Source: Tolypeutes matacus
Taxonomy: Eukaryota > Chordata > Mammalia > Cingulata > Chlamyphoridae
Direction of reading: 5' to 3'
Length of the DNA stretch: 64,000 nucleotides
NCBI GenBank assembly: GCA_026826555.1
Contig: JAKSZT010054304.1
Location: forward strand, 35,023,424 to 35,087,423
Shown here: positions 21,816 to 33,817 of the stretch, piece by piece
Position numbering within the stretch: the first letter of the stretch is position 1
How the letters are laid out: each line of letters starts with the position of its first letter
Program-made: the position numbers and the translations under genes
Notes under the pieces: model-generated
Seen by the model: the letters and a program-made list of their open reading frames with translations, nothing else
Database searches by the model: none
Told to the model about the DNA's origin: nothing

Positions 21816-22415
21816 AAATGGGGGTTAATTTGGTTTTCCAAAGGGCAGCCCAGAAATGTGTTGGCTTTCATAAAGGGTATTTACTGGGGTAAAAGCTTAC
21901 AGTTCCAAGGTTGTGAAAAGTCTAACTGAAGATACCGTAAGAGGTGTTTTCTCACCCAAATCAGCTGCCATGTATTGAAGCAAGATGGCGTGCTATCTCT
22001 GCCTGGTGTCTGCCTTTCCCTCTGGGCTGTACCATCTCCTGGAGCTCAGCTGAGGGCAACCAGCACAGTACTCATCTCTTCCCAGGCCTCTTCTCTCAGG
22101 CCCTGCTGTTCAGCTTTCTTCCGGATTTCAGCTGCAAGCTATCAGGTAAATGGTTCATTTCTCCCTGGGGCCTCAGCTGCTTGAGCTTCTCCTTTCTGTC
22201 ACACGGCAGGATCAAAAATGACAGAGCTCTCTTTTCCCATGTGTCTCTGTTTTTATTGGACCCAGCAAGAGGGTGGAAACCCAACCAGAGTCACGCCTCC
22301 CTGAGGTAGTCCAATAGACAAAAAGGTCTCAGACCCATGGGAGTGGACCAGTGTACAAACATAATCTTTCTCTTTTGGGGATACATTAAATAATTTCAAA
22401 CTGCCACCCAGGTCT
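21816..22415 (-). mobile_element. LTR-like repeat, minus strand
   Basis: The plus-strand order GGTTTTCCAAAGGGCAGCCCAG, 'gtgttggctttcataaagggtatttactgggg', then a GC-rich middle, then 'acaaacataatctttctcttttggggatacattaaataatttcaaactgccaccc' is a repeat I recall from xenarthran genomes that starts 'tgtgccagtttga' and ends near 'ggcaaactaagaca' in reverse orientation. The complement of AAGGGTATTTACTGG (21876-21890) sits where the LTR AATAAA would be. Treat LTR class as inference. Three open frames at 21944-22309 are embedded in this GC-rich middle, have no domain, and are not credible genes. Confidence 0.55.
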
Positions 22416-22590
22416 TTACTGTACAAGTTACCAAATATTGAGAAAGGATGTATTGTTGGGAGAGGGAAAGTTTACATTTGTTAAATTGGCATCAGATATA
22501 AATTTAAAAACTCAAAACTAACATTTAGACATCTTTAGTTGTAACTAATGTCTGTCTAGTTTAGACCAGAGTATTTATGTTCAAAAGGCA

Positions 22591-22800
22591 CTTATAGTAT
22601 AGTGGTTCAGACTAAAGGCCTTGGATTTAAATAGAATTGAATAAACCTTTAGGCTCTGCCATTTAATTGCTGTGAGAACTTAAGAAAATGACTGAATCCT
22701 ATCTGCTCCTCCACTTTCTTATTTGTAAAACGGAGATAGGATCAAGCTCATTTAATACACATATGAACACATGCATACTTATAAAATAATGTGTGAGGCA
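22591..22800 (+). mobile_element. MIR SINE, plus strand
   Basis: TATAGTATAGTGGTTCAGAC (22592-22611) is the tRNA-like MIR start; then GGCTCTGCCATTTAATTGCTGTGAGAACTTAAG (about 22652) is the MIR core ('ggctctgccacttactagctgtgtgaccttgg'), followed by 'tccactttcttatttgtaaaacggagatagga' for 'cagtttcctcatctgtaaaatggggata'. Clear assignment despite divergence. Confidence 0.85.
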
Positions 22801-23089
22801 GGGTGACAGATTCTTTACTTAACAAAAACGTATTCCATTTCTCTAGTGGTGAATCTGGAAAAATTAACTGGAATTTTGGCTCCCTAAATGTAATTGTTTT
22901 GAATACGTAATCCATGAGAGTGTTATACAATTGAAACTTTACAAATGGTTATAAAAATGAAAAAGTGTATCTCCTCTTTTGCTTGTTTCTGAGGCACCTA
23001 GGTTTCTTCCAAGAAGAATCTCAAAATTTGCATGTATATTTCCAAATTTAGATATGACCTTACATTTTATTTATGCATTGATTCATGCA
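22801..23089. other. Unassigned sequence
   Basis: AT-rich; no gene or clear repeat. Confidence 0.5.
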
Positions 23090-23540
23090 ATAAAAATAGT
23101 TGCATTTAGTAAATAGTGTCCTGAAGTTTGGCTTTCACTTAATATTATGTTTTAGAAATCATTTCATGTTAGCATGTCTAGCTCTGTTCTTTTTAACAGC
23201 TGTATATTGTTCCCCTTTTATGGATAATTCAATAAACAAGTACCAGATTGATGGGAGTAAGGTTTTTCCCAGTCTTTTGCTATTATGGCTAATTTGGAAT
23301 AAATATCCTTGTACAAATCTCACATTGCAAATATGCAAAATATATGTAGGATAAATAACTGTTAGAAAATTGCTGTGTGAGAGTTATGTGCATTTTAAAA
23401 TTTTGATGGATATTGCTGAATTGTGTTATATAATTTTTTTTCCAATTTGAAAGTCCCATGAGTTTTTCCTTATCACTGACAATATGGTATGTTATCAAAC
23501 GTTTTGCACTTTTGTCAGTCTTATATGTATACATTTTTCA
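23090..23540 (-). mobile_element. Old L1 fragment, minus strand
   Basis: On the plus strand the complement of an L1M 3' ORF2/3' UTR region is legible: TTTTTAACAGCTGTATATTGTTCC (about 23192), CCAGTCTTTTGCTATTATGGCTAAT (about 23269), AATATCCTTGTACAAAT (23301-23317), AAATATGCAAAATATATGTAGGATAAATA (about 23328), TATGTGCATTTTAAAATTTTGATGGATATTGC (about 23384). The open frames at 23100-23354 and 23289-23534 come from this and are meaningless. Confidence 0.75.
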
Positions 23541-25569
23541 TAAATTAAAATGTATAATACTCATATTAAAATTAGAAGACTTTTAGGTGAAAACAACAAC
23601 AATAAAAAGAATAACTTCAACCATGCCTAATTTTGACTGTTAAATATTTTGTGTGTCATCCTTAGTAATTTTACTGAACTACCTGGCCAATATCATCCCA
23701 TAAATGAGGAGCCATATTGCTTTTTGTTGTATGAGTAAACACAATTCTCAAGATTCATTCTAAAAAGTCATAAATTATAGATGATATAGGTTCTTATCTG
23801 AAGTTTTAACTGATGCTTATATAATATCAGACTATTTAACTGATCATCCTTCAACTATTATATGTTCCCAATTTTTTCCTAATTTATTTTTGAAAAGGCT
23901 AGACCCTAACCTAAAGTATGTTAACAGGATTAATTTTTCAGATATTTGATTCAAATTTTTGAATACTTTGTTGAAGTTTTACAGAAATTGTATTGTGTCA
24001 TCATATCATGGACTGTATGTTCATTTATATTTGTATATTTATTGAAAACAATTTGGTACCTGCATTTGTCACAGTGCAATCTGATGATCACAACATGCTT
24101 ATATATATATGTATGTATACACACACACACTATTTGCACTGTTTGCACCATTATATTCTTGGCTTCCTATTTGAAACAGTAGAAAAGATGTTTCACCAAA
24201 GCCACTTATGTTTTCACAAGGCAGCATGTTAATTTAACATTACTATTCTTCTAACAGATTGGAGTTGTCATTTGTGAAATTGATATTTATTTTACATGTG
24301 TACAAGGTGAAGATTTTAAGTAATTATTACTATATTTCTTTGACCTCAATTATCTTAATAATTTAAACACAATATTCTTTAGAGCCTGGATGAGTTCTAT
24401 AATTGAATCATACCTCCACTTCATTTTTCTTTTTTTATGGAGCTTAAACTTTTCTGTGTTCATAGCACCACTGATAAAGGAATCTAAATATGAGCATGCA
24501 GAAGTGGAGATGTGCAGAAGGAATTGCTGATAAATCTCAAAGTGGCCTACATAAGCATAAGGTTTTTCTAATTCATTTAAATCTTGCATTACATTCTGTA
24601 ATATTTCCTTGCTTTAATATACAAATGTGTTTCCACTCATGTCATTGTAAAAATTGATGTTCCTAGGTGATGGTAAATATCACACATAAGCCCTGTATCC
24701 AGCTTGAGAAGGGCTAAGATGTGTTAGATCAGTTAAATGGTTATTCACTGGACAATTTAACTTATGTGGGCAAAATTTATTTTGGTATAGAGTCAATGAA
24801 TTTTTTCTACAAAATAATTAAATCAAACACATTTGATTTAATTTAAAAATGCATTTGAAACCCAATATGGCATTCAGTCTGTTAAATTAAACTTTCTGTC
24901 AATTTTTCACATTCTAATGGAGAACAAAAACAAAACATCTAACCAATTTTCCTAGATTTTTCCTTTAAACTAGTACTCTGTATTAGTATTTAAAGATCAT
25001 TCATTGTGATGATACTGAGTGCTTCTCATTCTGAGGCATTGTAATTTGTCTAAGGTAAATTTTACCATATAATAGAAAGCAGATACTCCTTGAAGACAAC
25101 GCTTGCCTAGATTTTGGGGTCTCAAAATGTGAGCTCCTAAAGAAAAGGGCAGAAGCAACTAGGGAGAGAAGAAAGAAGAACCCAGTTAATTACTTTCCAT
25201 TTTCTGGAGCAGAGGTTAGATTTGATGGGGTGGGAAAGGGAAGGCTGTGCCGTGCAAGTAAGGATGTTATACTTTTGGCTCCACATATATTTCTTGGCCA
25301 GTTTGGCCAAGAAACACTGAAGTCACAGAAATTCCTGGGGCCCTGTGGTCTTGAACAATGGACATGACATGATGCTATACCGGCATAAAGATAACTGGAG
25401 GACCTCCTGGGTGTTATCTGAAATAATGAGCGCTACTTGAATGAATATTGAGTTTGTATGAGAGAAGTTCATGGACTTAAAGTGACATACTGACTTCTCA
25501 GTTCACACTGATAGAGTTGGGATTTGACACGGGTGTTCTGATATTAAATCCACTTATTTTTCTACTGAA
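23541..25569. other. Unassigned 2-kb stretch
   Basis: No gene. A TA/CA microsatellite lies at 24099-24130. Several overlapping short frames at 23946-24232 are AT-driven. A near-perfect 23-base inverted repeat is at 25291-25313. The minus-strand frame 24350-24589 (79 codons) has no recognisable domain. Confidence 0.45.
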
Positions 25570-25790
25570 TTAGTGTGCTAGACTTTATAAAATACTTTCA
25601 TATGCATTATCTCATATGACGCTTGAAGTAACAGGCAGACTGGTGCTATTATTGTAAAATCGTGAAGAAATTTAAGCTCAGATAACTAAAGTGACTTCCA
25701 CACGACCTCATAGCAAAAAATAAAAAGAGACTAGAAATTAATTAGGATACCTATCTTCAAAGTTCATGCTTTTCCATTTATTCCAATTTG
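25570..25790 (-). mobile_element. MIR SINE, minus strand
   Basis: CATATGCATTATCTCATATGACGCTTGAAGTAACAGGCAGA, shown here by its landmarks CATTATCTCATATGA (25606-25620) and GGTGCTATTATTGTAAAATC (25642-25661), corresponds to 'acattatctcatttaatcctcacaacaaccctatgaggtaggtactattatt' of the MIR complement, followed by 'agctcagataactaaagtgactt' for the 'gagaggttaagtaacttgcc' block. Confidence 0.75.
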
Positions 25791-27219
25791 CTCTAATCAG
25801 CCAAAATCATATTATCTCAGACTTTGGGTTCCTTCTTTGCTATTTTTATAATATACAATAATTTTGCATTAACTTAACACTAATTTTATGAAGTGGCACA
25901 CTATTATAACTATTATATGATAAAAATTTGCAGCAATATTTAGTAAAATAAATTTTTGCCTTAATCTCAGATTCTGGGATTATTAGAATAAATTAAGTTA
26001 TGCAGAATCTTTCCATATCCTGGAAATATGTTTATGTGGAAGATTTGGCAACTTCTAAAATATCTCTTGTCTGTGATGAGGTGTGTGAAGGTATAAGGAT
26101 TGCCTAATTTTTAAAAACATATGGATTTTGTTTTTAAAATACCAATATTTATGTTGGTACATATTGTTTCCTTTCCTGCTAGTGTATTTTTTCTTCTAAA
26201 CAGTAAAAGTGTGTATACTACATAGAAGAGATGTTTAAAGTCAATCAGTTCAGGAACTAAATTTTTACTTACTGAGTCTTTTTCTTTGTATTTGGCAGAA
26301 CAAATAGAAGTGTTATTTATTTGAAAGACTATTTCATTGCTGTGCTTGCCTGAGGCCTCATCTTTCTACATACATTTTAAAATGCACATTAGTCCTTTCA
26401 AGGGATTCTATCTCTTTGCCAACATCTGCAAAAGACTTCAGTGAAAAATATCCTATGGTATTCAGACTTCTTCATCTGTGTAGAAATGACCAGAAACTCA
26501 GCCAGACTGATTGGCAGTTGCTTCTTTAACTCCATCAAAAGTGAGAGTTGCATTAGAGCATATTTTCACCAAAAGAAAAAAAATTCTGGATCCAGAAAGG
26601 TATTTACATTTTGATGACCCACAAGAAATATTTACGGAAATAACAACTGATCTAGCTACACATTTTGTATGAATCTGTGTTAATAATTACAATATGAGTG
26701 AATGGATATTGACCTGCCCGAAACAAAAAGAGCAGTGACAAAATACAACATACTGAAAAAGAAAAAAATATACCAATAGCAGGTCTGCAAACTCTGTAAA
26801 TACAGGTTTTTGAGAAAAATGTAGCAGATTAAATAACTTTAACAAGATAGAAATACAAGCATATTTAATTTCAGCTAGATAGAGGTTTTATTAAAATTTT
26901 GAGTAGTCCCCCTTATTATTGTTTTTAACCCCAAAGCAATAGCTGGAATTTTCTTTAAGATCTAACTATGCTTCTGATATACATACAATTCCATCCGAAG
27001 CTTAAACAAATCATTTCAGACCATTAATAACTTTTAGCCTGGACAGCAACAAATTCAGAATAGTGTTTCCTACCTCCATTGAGGATGGGGAAAAGCATGG
27101 CACTAACTGTTAAAATGCTAAGTAAGCTACAACTAATTGTAGTCAACCTGCATGCTTAAGCCTGTAAACTCACAGGTTGTTGTCCCATCTAGACATCCTT
27201 TGCTTTCTGCTAGCTTGTC
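25791..27219. other. Unassigned sequence
   Basis: AT-rich with no open frame of note and no recognised repeat. Confidence 0.5.
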
Positions 27220-27435
27220 TTTCTGAGGCTCATTCTTCTAAGTTAAGAACAAGTTTTATCCTTACTGCCCATACCAATCTTTCTTCTTCTATTTTCTAAT
27301 GTCGTGTAGATTCATTAATCCCTCCTGACTTCATGTAAAATTCTCTTTAACTAGATTGTCAGTCTTTTGGTGCCAGACCTCATCTTACATTCTTTGTACT
27401 CTGCTGAATCTAGAAGAATACGGGAACATAATAAA
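27220..27435 (+). mobile_element. Probable L2 fragment
   Basis: ACTAGATTGTCAGTCTTTTGG (27351-27371) followed by CCAGACCTCATCTTACATTCTTTGTACTCTG corresponds to the L2 3' block 'actagactgtgagctccttgagggcagggaccgtgtcttattcatctttgtatcc'. Upstream bases fit poorly. Confidence 0.45.
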
Positions 27436-28085
27436 CAGGCCACAGGTGACTGAGGCAGCATTTCTTATTACTGTAATCTGAAAAGTTACGGTGACTTCAA
27501 AAAGAGCTCATGAGTAGAAAGCATCTGGATTCTGGGAATCTGGGGGCAGGGCACATGTCTACATATTTTATATATTTCTAATAATGTCAGAAATAAAATT
27601 TAAGGTGAGATTACTAAATCTTTGCAACAGACTTCTATTATTGGTTGTAGAGTGACTTCACTCCAATTATTCTGTCATAAAAGATTAATAACTTGGAAAG
27701 TATCCTGTAAAATGTTTTAAATTTGCAAGTATTCTGTTAAAAAAATTTTTTTTCATAATTGTTCATTGATCAGAGCATTCATATAAAATAACAAGATTTG
27801 CAGGAACTTTTTATTTTAATCAGAATAAGGCGCTCAACCAGAAACCCCAAATGAAATTACTAAAGAACTTATCAACAAATTACACTAATTGACCACTTGA
27901 TTGTAGTATCTAACAATTAAGAGAAAAAATTAAGGACAATAGATATGATTTGCAAAATTACTAGAATTGACAGATTCTGAGGTTCTCTATAAAGTTCTTT
28001 CTTCAGACAAAGTGCATTTATTTTGCTATCATTATTATTTGAGATATCGTTTATTCTACAGCCCTTGAAACTAAAGCCCTTGAAG
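27436..28085. other. Unassigned sequence
   Basis: No gene or clear repeat. Confidence 0.5.
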
Positions 28086-28208
28086 CTAGCTTCCTCCTCC
28101 CTCCCTCCCTCCCTCCCTCCCTCCCTCCCTCCCTCCCTCCCTTCCTTCCTTCCTTCCTTCCTTCCTTCCTTCCTTCCTTCCTTCCTTCCTTCCTTCCTTC
28201 CTCCCTTC
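28086..28208. repeat. (CCCT)n then (TTCC)n homopyrimidine microsatellite
   Basis: About 45 bases of CCCT repeats are followed by about 60 bases of CTTC repeats, with almost no purine on the plus strand. Long homopyrimidine-homopurine tracts of this kind can form triplex (H-) DNA and are length-unstable. The repeat opens frames on both strands: 28023-28229 gives Ser/Leu/Pro repeats and 27917-28276 on the minus strand gives Glu/Gly/Arg/Lys repeats. Neither is a gene. Confidence 0.95.
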
Positions 28209-28393
28209 TCACCCTTAGCACTTAAATAGGATAAACGGGGCCAAATTTGTAAATTTTCAGTTTTCTTTGCAGTCATTTGAAGGTAAGGGGTACAGATATT
28301 GTTGGAAATTATCTACTTAGTACGTTGGAATCAGGGAAGTAGCCAAGCTGCTTTGGGAGAGAATCCAATTCTCCTTTCAAGATTCCTCTCATT

Positions 28394-28560
28394 CAGTGGT
28401 TCTCGAAGTGTTGTCCCCCAGACCTGGAGCAGATGAAGCATCTGGGAATTTGCTAGAAATGCAAATTCTTGGGCCCCATTCCATAGTTATTGACTCAGAA
28501 ATCTGTGTTTTCACCAGTCCTCCAGGCGATGCTGATGCAGGCTCAAGTTTTAGAACCTGG
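28394..28560 (+). mobile_element. MER5A-type hAT-Charlie nonautonomous transposon
   Basis: Starts CAGTGGTTCTCGAAGTGTTG and ends near CAAGTTTTAGAACCTGG, degenerate terminal inverted repeats of the MER5A family, with the internal landmarks TTGCTAGAAATGCAAATTCTTGGGCCCC (about 28450), CAGAAATCTGTGTTTTCACCAG (about 28496) and CCTCCAGGCGATGCTGATGCA (about 28519). An old cut-and-paste DNA element with no coding capacity. Confidence 0.9.
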
Positions 28561-30715
28561 TAATTTTTTTCTTGGCAGAATAAAGGATTTGGCAGCCTGT
28601 TGGCGAGAACTGAGATAGGCTTCTCTTATCCGAAGCCATTCTACTGCTTTTCTCAACTTCACAAAAATATAGTCAAAGAATGGTGAAAATGCAATAAGAA
28701 AGACTGAACATAGAAGCAAACTGAATAATGCAATTTTGCCAGTTCTTATCAGATTTTTCTGTTTTGTGCCATGAGATATCAGGGGTGATTCTACTATCCC
28801 TAAGAAGACTAAAAGTAATCTGTAGCTGTATTAATTTAGAGTCAGTCAGCAATCAACATTTCTTAAAGAATACAAACTAATATTCAGAGAATTTATGCTT
28901 CTATAGAGTTATCTGTGGATTCTGATACAGAAAAATATGAGAAAGGATGAGGCATGACAGAAATTCTTCTAATCCTTAGTAATTGGTACTAGAAGGGGAA
29001 TTGTATATACATATTTCCAAATAGTGTTGCAAAAGGAACACTATTTCTTTTTTGCCCCCAGTAAATTTCCACAGTCATTTTTCTTTGTTCCTTTTCAGTC
29101 ATGGAAGGCTCTTTGATTTGCAGACATGTATTATGTATAGCCAAGAATAGAGCTTTTCAGAAAATTTTGATTCTAACAAACAAACTTCAAAGTTTTTAAC
29201 ATATGGTTGTTGTTGATTGAATTTATCTAGCACAGTAAGAAACTAAGATAAGTTTTCATTCAGCACAGAGCACCATGAAGTATCACTTTATAGGAAACCA
29301 TTAGCTAGGATTGCAAAGTATGAAGTAACATGAGATAGGCAAATAACAACAATATAATTAAACTGTCAAATGCAATAGAGAAATTTATGCAAAAAGACAA
29401 GTAGTCCCAGAGTTCTTTCCTCCCTCCTCCCATTCTTGAGGCATCAAAACAGTTATTTCTGAGAATATTTATAACCTGTCTAGAGAAAAGATTAGATACT
29501 TTGGTGGCTGTGTATCCCTGAAGGGAAACATTAGTTTCAAAGTACCATTGATGTAAATATTGCCTCTTTTCTATTTTGTTGAATGGGTTGTTATGCTGAT
29601 AAGTTTATTTGTGCTAAAAACATAATTATCTAAAAGTCACTGGTATTAAAAACACCAATGCATTTGAGTAATAGAATTTATAGATATGGAATCATCCTTA
29701 ATATAGAAGATATGAGTCATAACACAGCCATTGCTTTTTATGTGAAGAAAGAAGAACAAAACAGATGCTTAAGCTGAACTTTGATATGGTTGGTGGGAGA
29801 TAGTGGTGAAAGAGAAGAGAATCTTGAAGAAACACATTAGTAATTCAAGTAAGCTGTGCAAAAATTGTAAAATGTCTAAGTTATCATTGTCTTAGACACG
29901 TATATACAAATGCAAGAAACATTTCCTCTCACTGCTTTTCAATTTATTTTATAACACGCTGAGGTTATTTTATATACAAAGTCACAACATATTTCTGAAA
30001 ACAAACAACTACAACAATAAAAAAATAACCATCATCCATAACTAAACTAATATAATAGGGATGGTGTATGTTTTGAAAAGAGAGAGGTGTTCCTAATTAA
30101 TGGAAATCAAATGTTGTTTGTCCAAGGAAAGGAGTAAGGGTCAAAGATGAAAGGAGGCATTTGAATAACAAAAGATGTAAGAGAGAAAAAAGGCATGTGT
30201 ATGTCTATGTTATTTATTTAAAAATAGAAAGTTGTTTCCATGGACCTGAAAGAAAAATTCATTTTAGTGCATTGTCAACTGATTTCATAGAATGAATACA
30301 AAATATGTGTTTGGAACCCAGTTTTGTAATTTGCTCTTCTGACTTAGTTAGAATTTGTTCATTAATAAAAGCCCTTAATAGTAGCTATTTTATGTGAATG
30401 TTGTGAAGAATAAGTATGATAGTATATATAAGTGATTTTGTTAAGTGCACACATAGAGTACTATTTTCTCCAGTCATTAGAAGAAAACTTTTCTCGGTAT
30501 TTCTAGAGATACAAAACCTCTCTAATGTGTCAGTATGACAATTACCTAACAGATGGACTTGTTTTAGTTGTGTGCCTGTCACATGCCAAAGGCATTTACC
30601 CAGATCACATATGAACATTATTCCTTTAGGTGACTAATGATGCTGCTGCAGTTTCCAGAATTCTTCAAATAGTCTTATTTTTCTATAACAAAAAAACTGA
30701 CGATAATTCTATAAA
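28561..30715. other. Unassigned 2.1-kb stretch
   Basis: No gene, exon or repeat recognised. The only frame of note, 30385-30618 minus (77 codons), has no domain. Confidence 0.5.
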
Positions 30716-30835
30716 GAAAGGGAGAAAGAAAGGGAGGAAGGGAGAAAGAAAGAGAAAGAGAAGACGAGGAAGAGAGGAAAGGAGGAATGGTGGGAGGGAG
30801 GTAGGAAGGGAGGAAAGGGAGAAGGAGGAGAAAGT
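30716..30835. repeat. Purine-rich (GAAAG/GGAAGG) tract
   Basis: Almost uninterrupted A and G on the plus strand for about 115 bases, in irregular GAAA, GGAG and GGAAGG units. The lysine/arginine-rich open frame at 30630-30917 comes from it. Confidence 0.9.
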
Positions 30836-33299
30836 TATTCATCATTATAAACACATAGATAAATCTCCAAAGCAGTTGGGACTATTCAGTTTACCCAAAC
30901 ATAGTAGTCATCCCTGAGTCCTTTATATCCTTTACACCCACCTCCACTTTATTTCCCTCATAGCCATGCCAAAAAACTCTTATCTAACATTCCACCCCAA
31001 AATTCAGTGGCTTCAGATAAGACACCTTTGCAACAATGATGTTATGAAAGTAATTTCTTGTGGCTGCAACTAGATGGTATCTTTCTGTGGTAAGAAATAA
31101 TTGACTCATTTATCCCAGGAAAGTTATCACCAAAACCTGGTTTACATGGAGAGGGCAATAAGACTCTTTTTGGTATGCTTTTCCATATTTTTCACTAATT
31201 TCAAGTTATTTCATCCTAATCACATTGTGGCTTGATGTGTGCAGACAGGGGCTGGGGTTAAGGTCTGAAATCTGAATAGGTACGTTCAGCAAGCTGAGTA
31301 AATCCATATCCTGCCAACTGACTCATAGACTTTACAGATATCAGTTTCCATTCTCTACATTAGGAAGTAAAAGGGAAGCTGACATCATCAGAAAACACTG
31401 TGCAGTTGCATGCATATAAATACATAGGGTCCCTACTACATAAGCATGCGAAGAGAGATTGCATTAATTTACCCATCCAAATACTCTTATATTAGCTCTT
31501 CATAGTATTTACTGTAATTGTGTGATGTAGCACTTTGGCTTAGTAACATAATTATTTGGGGGCTTTTGTAATATTCTGGATCCTCACCACTTATTTTACA
31601 CATATTTTCAATGTCAATAGGACAGACATATCCAAAACTTTTCTTAAATGCTTATTTGAAGTGATCTGTTAATTTAAGTTTGTTTATTCTGAAAACTCTT
31701 TGAAACTGAAATTGTTATATGTTTATAAAACCTATTACTTTTCCCTTCAGAGTGATATAAAACCCAGTAAGACTTGGATAATAAGCCTCCAGCAACTACT
31801 GGTATTTGCAGAGGCTTTTTTGAAATGTATATTGGATGATAATATCCCATCTCCCACAGTTACATTATTATTATGAGCCTAAAACTAGTAACACCGTCAA
31901 AGTGAAATCCACAATAAAATAACAGCATAGTTAGAATGTTTGGACAGTGAATTTGACATTTTAGTAAGGGAATGCTAAATTGGATTACAAAAAAGTCAAT
32001 CTGGCTTCAGTGTTCCCTGTTTATTTTGTTGGTCATCTGAGTCAGGATTAATAGGAACACCGATTGTTCATACAGTTCAAATCCAATTCGAATGTTCATC
32101 CAATTCGAATCAGAGATATTTACCTGCAAACAGATAATTTCATTATCCTCATGGGCATAGTTTTACTCTTGGTGTCATTGATACTTGCTGAACTTTACTG
32201 GGATTTGTACTGAAAGGTTGTGATAGCCTGTGTTTGGTAAGGCTTACTGAATTCCTCCAGCCATGCCTTGAGTGAGTACTTAAGAATGCATGGGAATACC
32301 CTCAATGTTGTAGAGCAATGTGAAGGAAAGGATGACAAAATGAGCACAAATATTATATCAGAGCTATGCAGAGCACTACCACTGCAGACAAGATCAGATG
32401 GCACACTTTGGGGTTCATACACAATTTTCGAAACGGCAGGGCTTTGGTGTCAGTTCTTAGTTCTCAAAGGCCCATGGACTCTTCACCAAGATGGGAAGTA
32501 CAATCTTTTTGCTCTTCCTGAAAATGTGAAAAAAATTTTGAAGCTGAGTTTGCTTGTAGTTAGTGCTAATGGTAAGGAAGAGAAACAAAGGAATTTAGAC
32601 AAACTATTTGCAAAATGTTATTTAGGGTATTGTTTTACTAGTTTATTGGACTTTAGGAGAATCACTAGAAGACTTTGTTAAAGATTACCAAAGTTAAGTT
32701 TGAGGAAGTGTAGCAATAATCCATGAGGTAAAATCATATAATTCTATAAAGAACTTTAATGTGGTAAAGTTTTTCACCATATTTGTGACCTGGATATTGT
32801 TTTTCCTTTCTTTTTTCCCAGTTTCCAGGGAAATCCATCAACATTCAAGATGATACTCATAGTCAACTACAAAAACAAAATGTGTCTTCCTGGATTTGCT
32901 TTCAGTACCTAATTTCATGTGGTTTGTTTTGGCAACCTCCAAACCATAATCTATACTCACAACAAATTAAAAATTGTGAAAGTTAGTGGATATACCACTT
33001 GACCACATTTCTGAACATCAAGTTATTGATGTTTCCTGTTAGTCATTAGGTGTCCTTCTGTAGATACATTGAAATTTTATATATTAGATTAGCACCTTGG
33101 AAATAGTATACTTACTGGCTTGTCCACTTAATGAATCTTAAAATTACTTTCCTTTGTATCACTTGAGTGGTATTTACAAGGAAATATAGCTGACTATAAG
33201 AAGAGCACAAACCTAAACTTCCAGAATAATGCATTTTAATGCATTTTAAACTTACCATTTTTGCTCTAATCTTGTTCTTGGCAACTACTTATTATTTAT
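30836..33299. other. Unassigned sequence with one 137-codon open frame
   Basis: No recognised repeat except a weak MLT1-like trace near 30995-31030. The plus-strand frame 32268-32681 is 137 codons from an ATG, long for this base composition, but its product has no motif, signal peptide or membrane segment that I recognise, and there is no splice or promoter context. I take it as chance; see the findings. A short direct repeat CCAATTCGAAT occurs at about 32083 and 32100. Confidence 0.45.
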
Positions 33300-33430
33300 A
33301 TGGTCTTGGTATAATTTTAAATCCCTATAAAACTCTCTGAAACAGGGATTGTTAAAAGTAGTTACTCCACCTAGATTATTGTGAAGATTAGTAAAATGAT
33401 TCATGTAAAATACATTTGCAGGCTCTCTGT
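33300..33430 (+). mobile_element. Probable MIR fragment, plus strand
   Basis: GGGATTGTTAAAAGTAGTTACTCCACCTAGATTATTGTGAAGATTAGTAAAATGATTCATGTAAAATACAT is legible, in pieces, as the 3' half of MIR: 'gggataataatagtacctacctcatagggttgttgtgaggattaaatgagttaatacatgtaaagc'. The conserved landmarks are ATTATTGTGAAGATTAGTAA (33375-33394) and ATTCATGTAAAATAC (33399-33413). Confidence 0.65.
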
Positions 33431-33547
33431 GCCTAGAGGGGCCGTCATCAAGTCTTGGTGTGTATTATTTGTCTTTCTCTCCCATTTCTCATCAAACTCT
33501 GTTCTTTCCCCCATTTCCCAAATAAATTCTTTTTACTGGTCTAACTA

Positions 33548-33600
33548 AAAAATAAATAGATAGATAAATAAGTAAGTAAATAAATACATAAATAAATAAA
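33548..33600. repeat. (GATA)/(AAAT) tetranucleotide low-complexity tract
   Basis: Irregular AATAAATAGATAGATAAATAAG units, with no G or C runs. Short simple repeat. Confidence 0.9.
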
Positions 33601-33649
33601 ATCAAAGTCATTTGCAAATGTATATAGTGCATTTTGGACGTTTTAGTCT

Positions 33650-33800
33650 TAGCTAGCATTTGTATTGTACTTTACACTCTTATAAATTTGTTTATGCATA
33701 TTTTTTTGTTTGACCTTAACAACTTTATGAAGTAGGCAGTTAGAATATACCTATCCTAATTTGAGAATGTAAGAACTGTTTAATTTCCTTATTTCTAGAG
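33650..33800 (-). mobile_element. Probable MIR fragment, minus strand
   Basis: GTATTGTACTTTACACTCTTATAAAT, ACCTTAACAACTTTATGAAGTAGGCAG (about 33713) and 'tatcctaatttgagaatgtaagaactg' follow the complement of the MIR 3' half ('cactttacatgtattaactcatttaatcctcacaacaaccctatgaggtaggta'). It abuts the SINE insertion site. Confidence 0.6.
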
Positions 33801-33803
33801 GAC

Positions 33804-33817
33804 CTAAGTAATTTTAT
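33804..33817. repeat. Target-site duplication of the minus-strand SINE, left copy
   Basis: CTAAGTAATTTTAT, repeated identically at 34023-34036. Confidence 0.85.

Noticed and set aside
21944..22309. 121-codon plus-strand open frame
   Set aside because: It sits in the GC-rich middle of an LTR-like repeat, overlaps frames on both strands and shows no domain.
27917..28276. 119-codon minus-strand protein rich in Glu, Gly, Arg and Lys
   Set aside because: It is the translation of the CCCT/CTTC microsatellite and its flanks.
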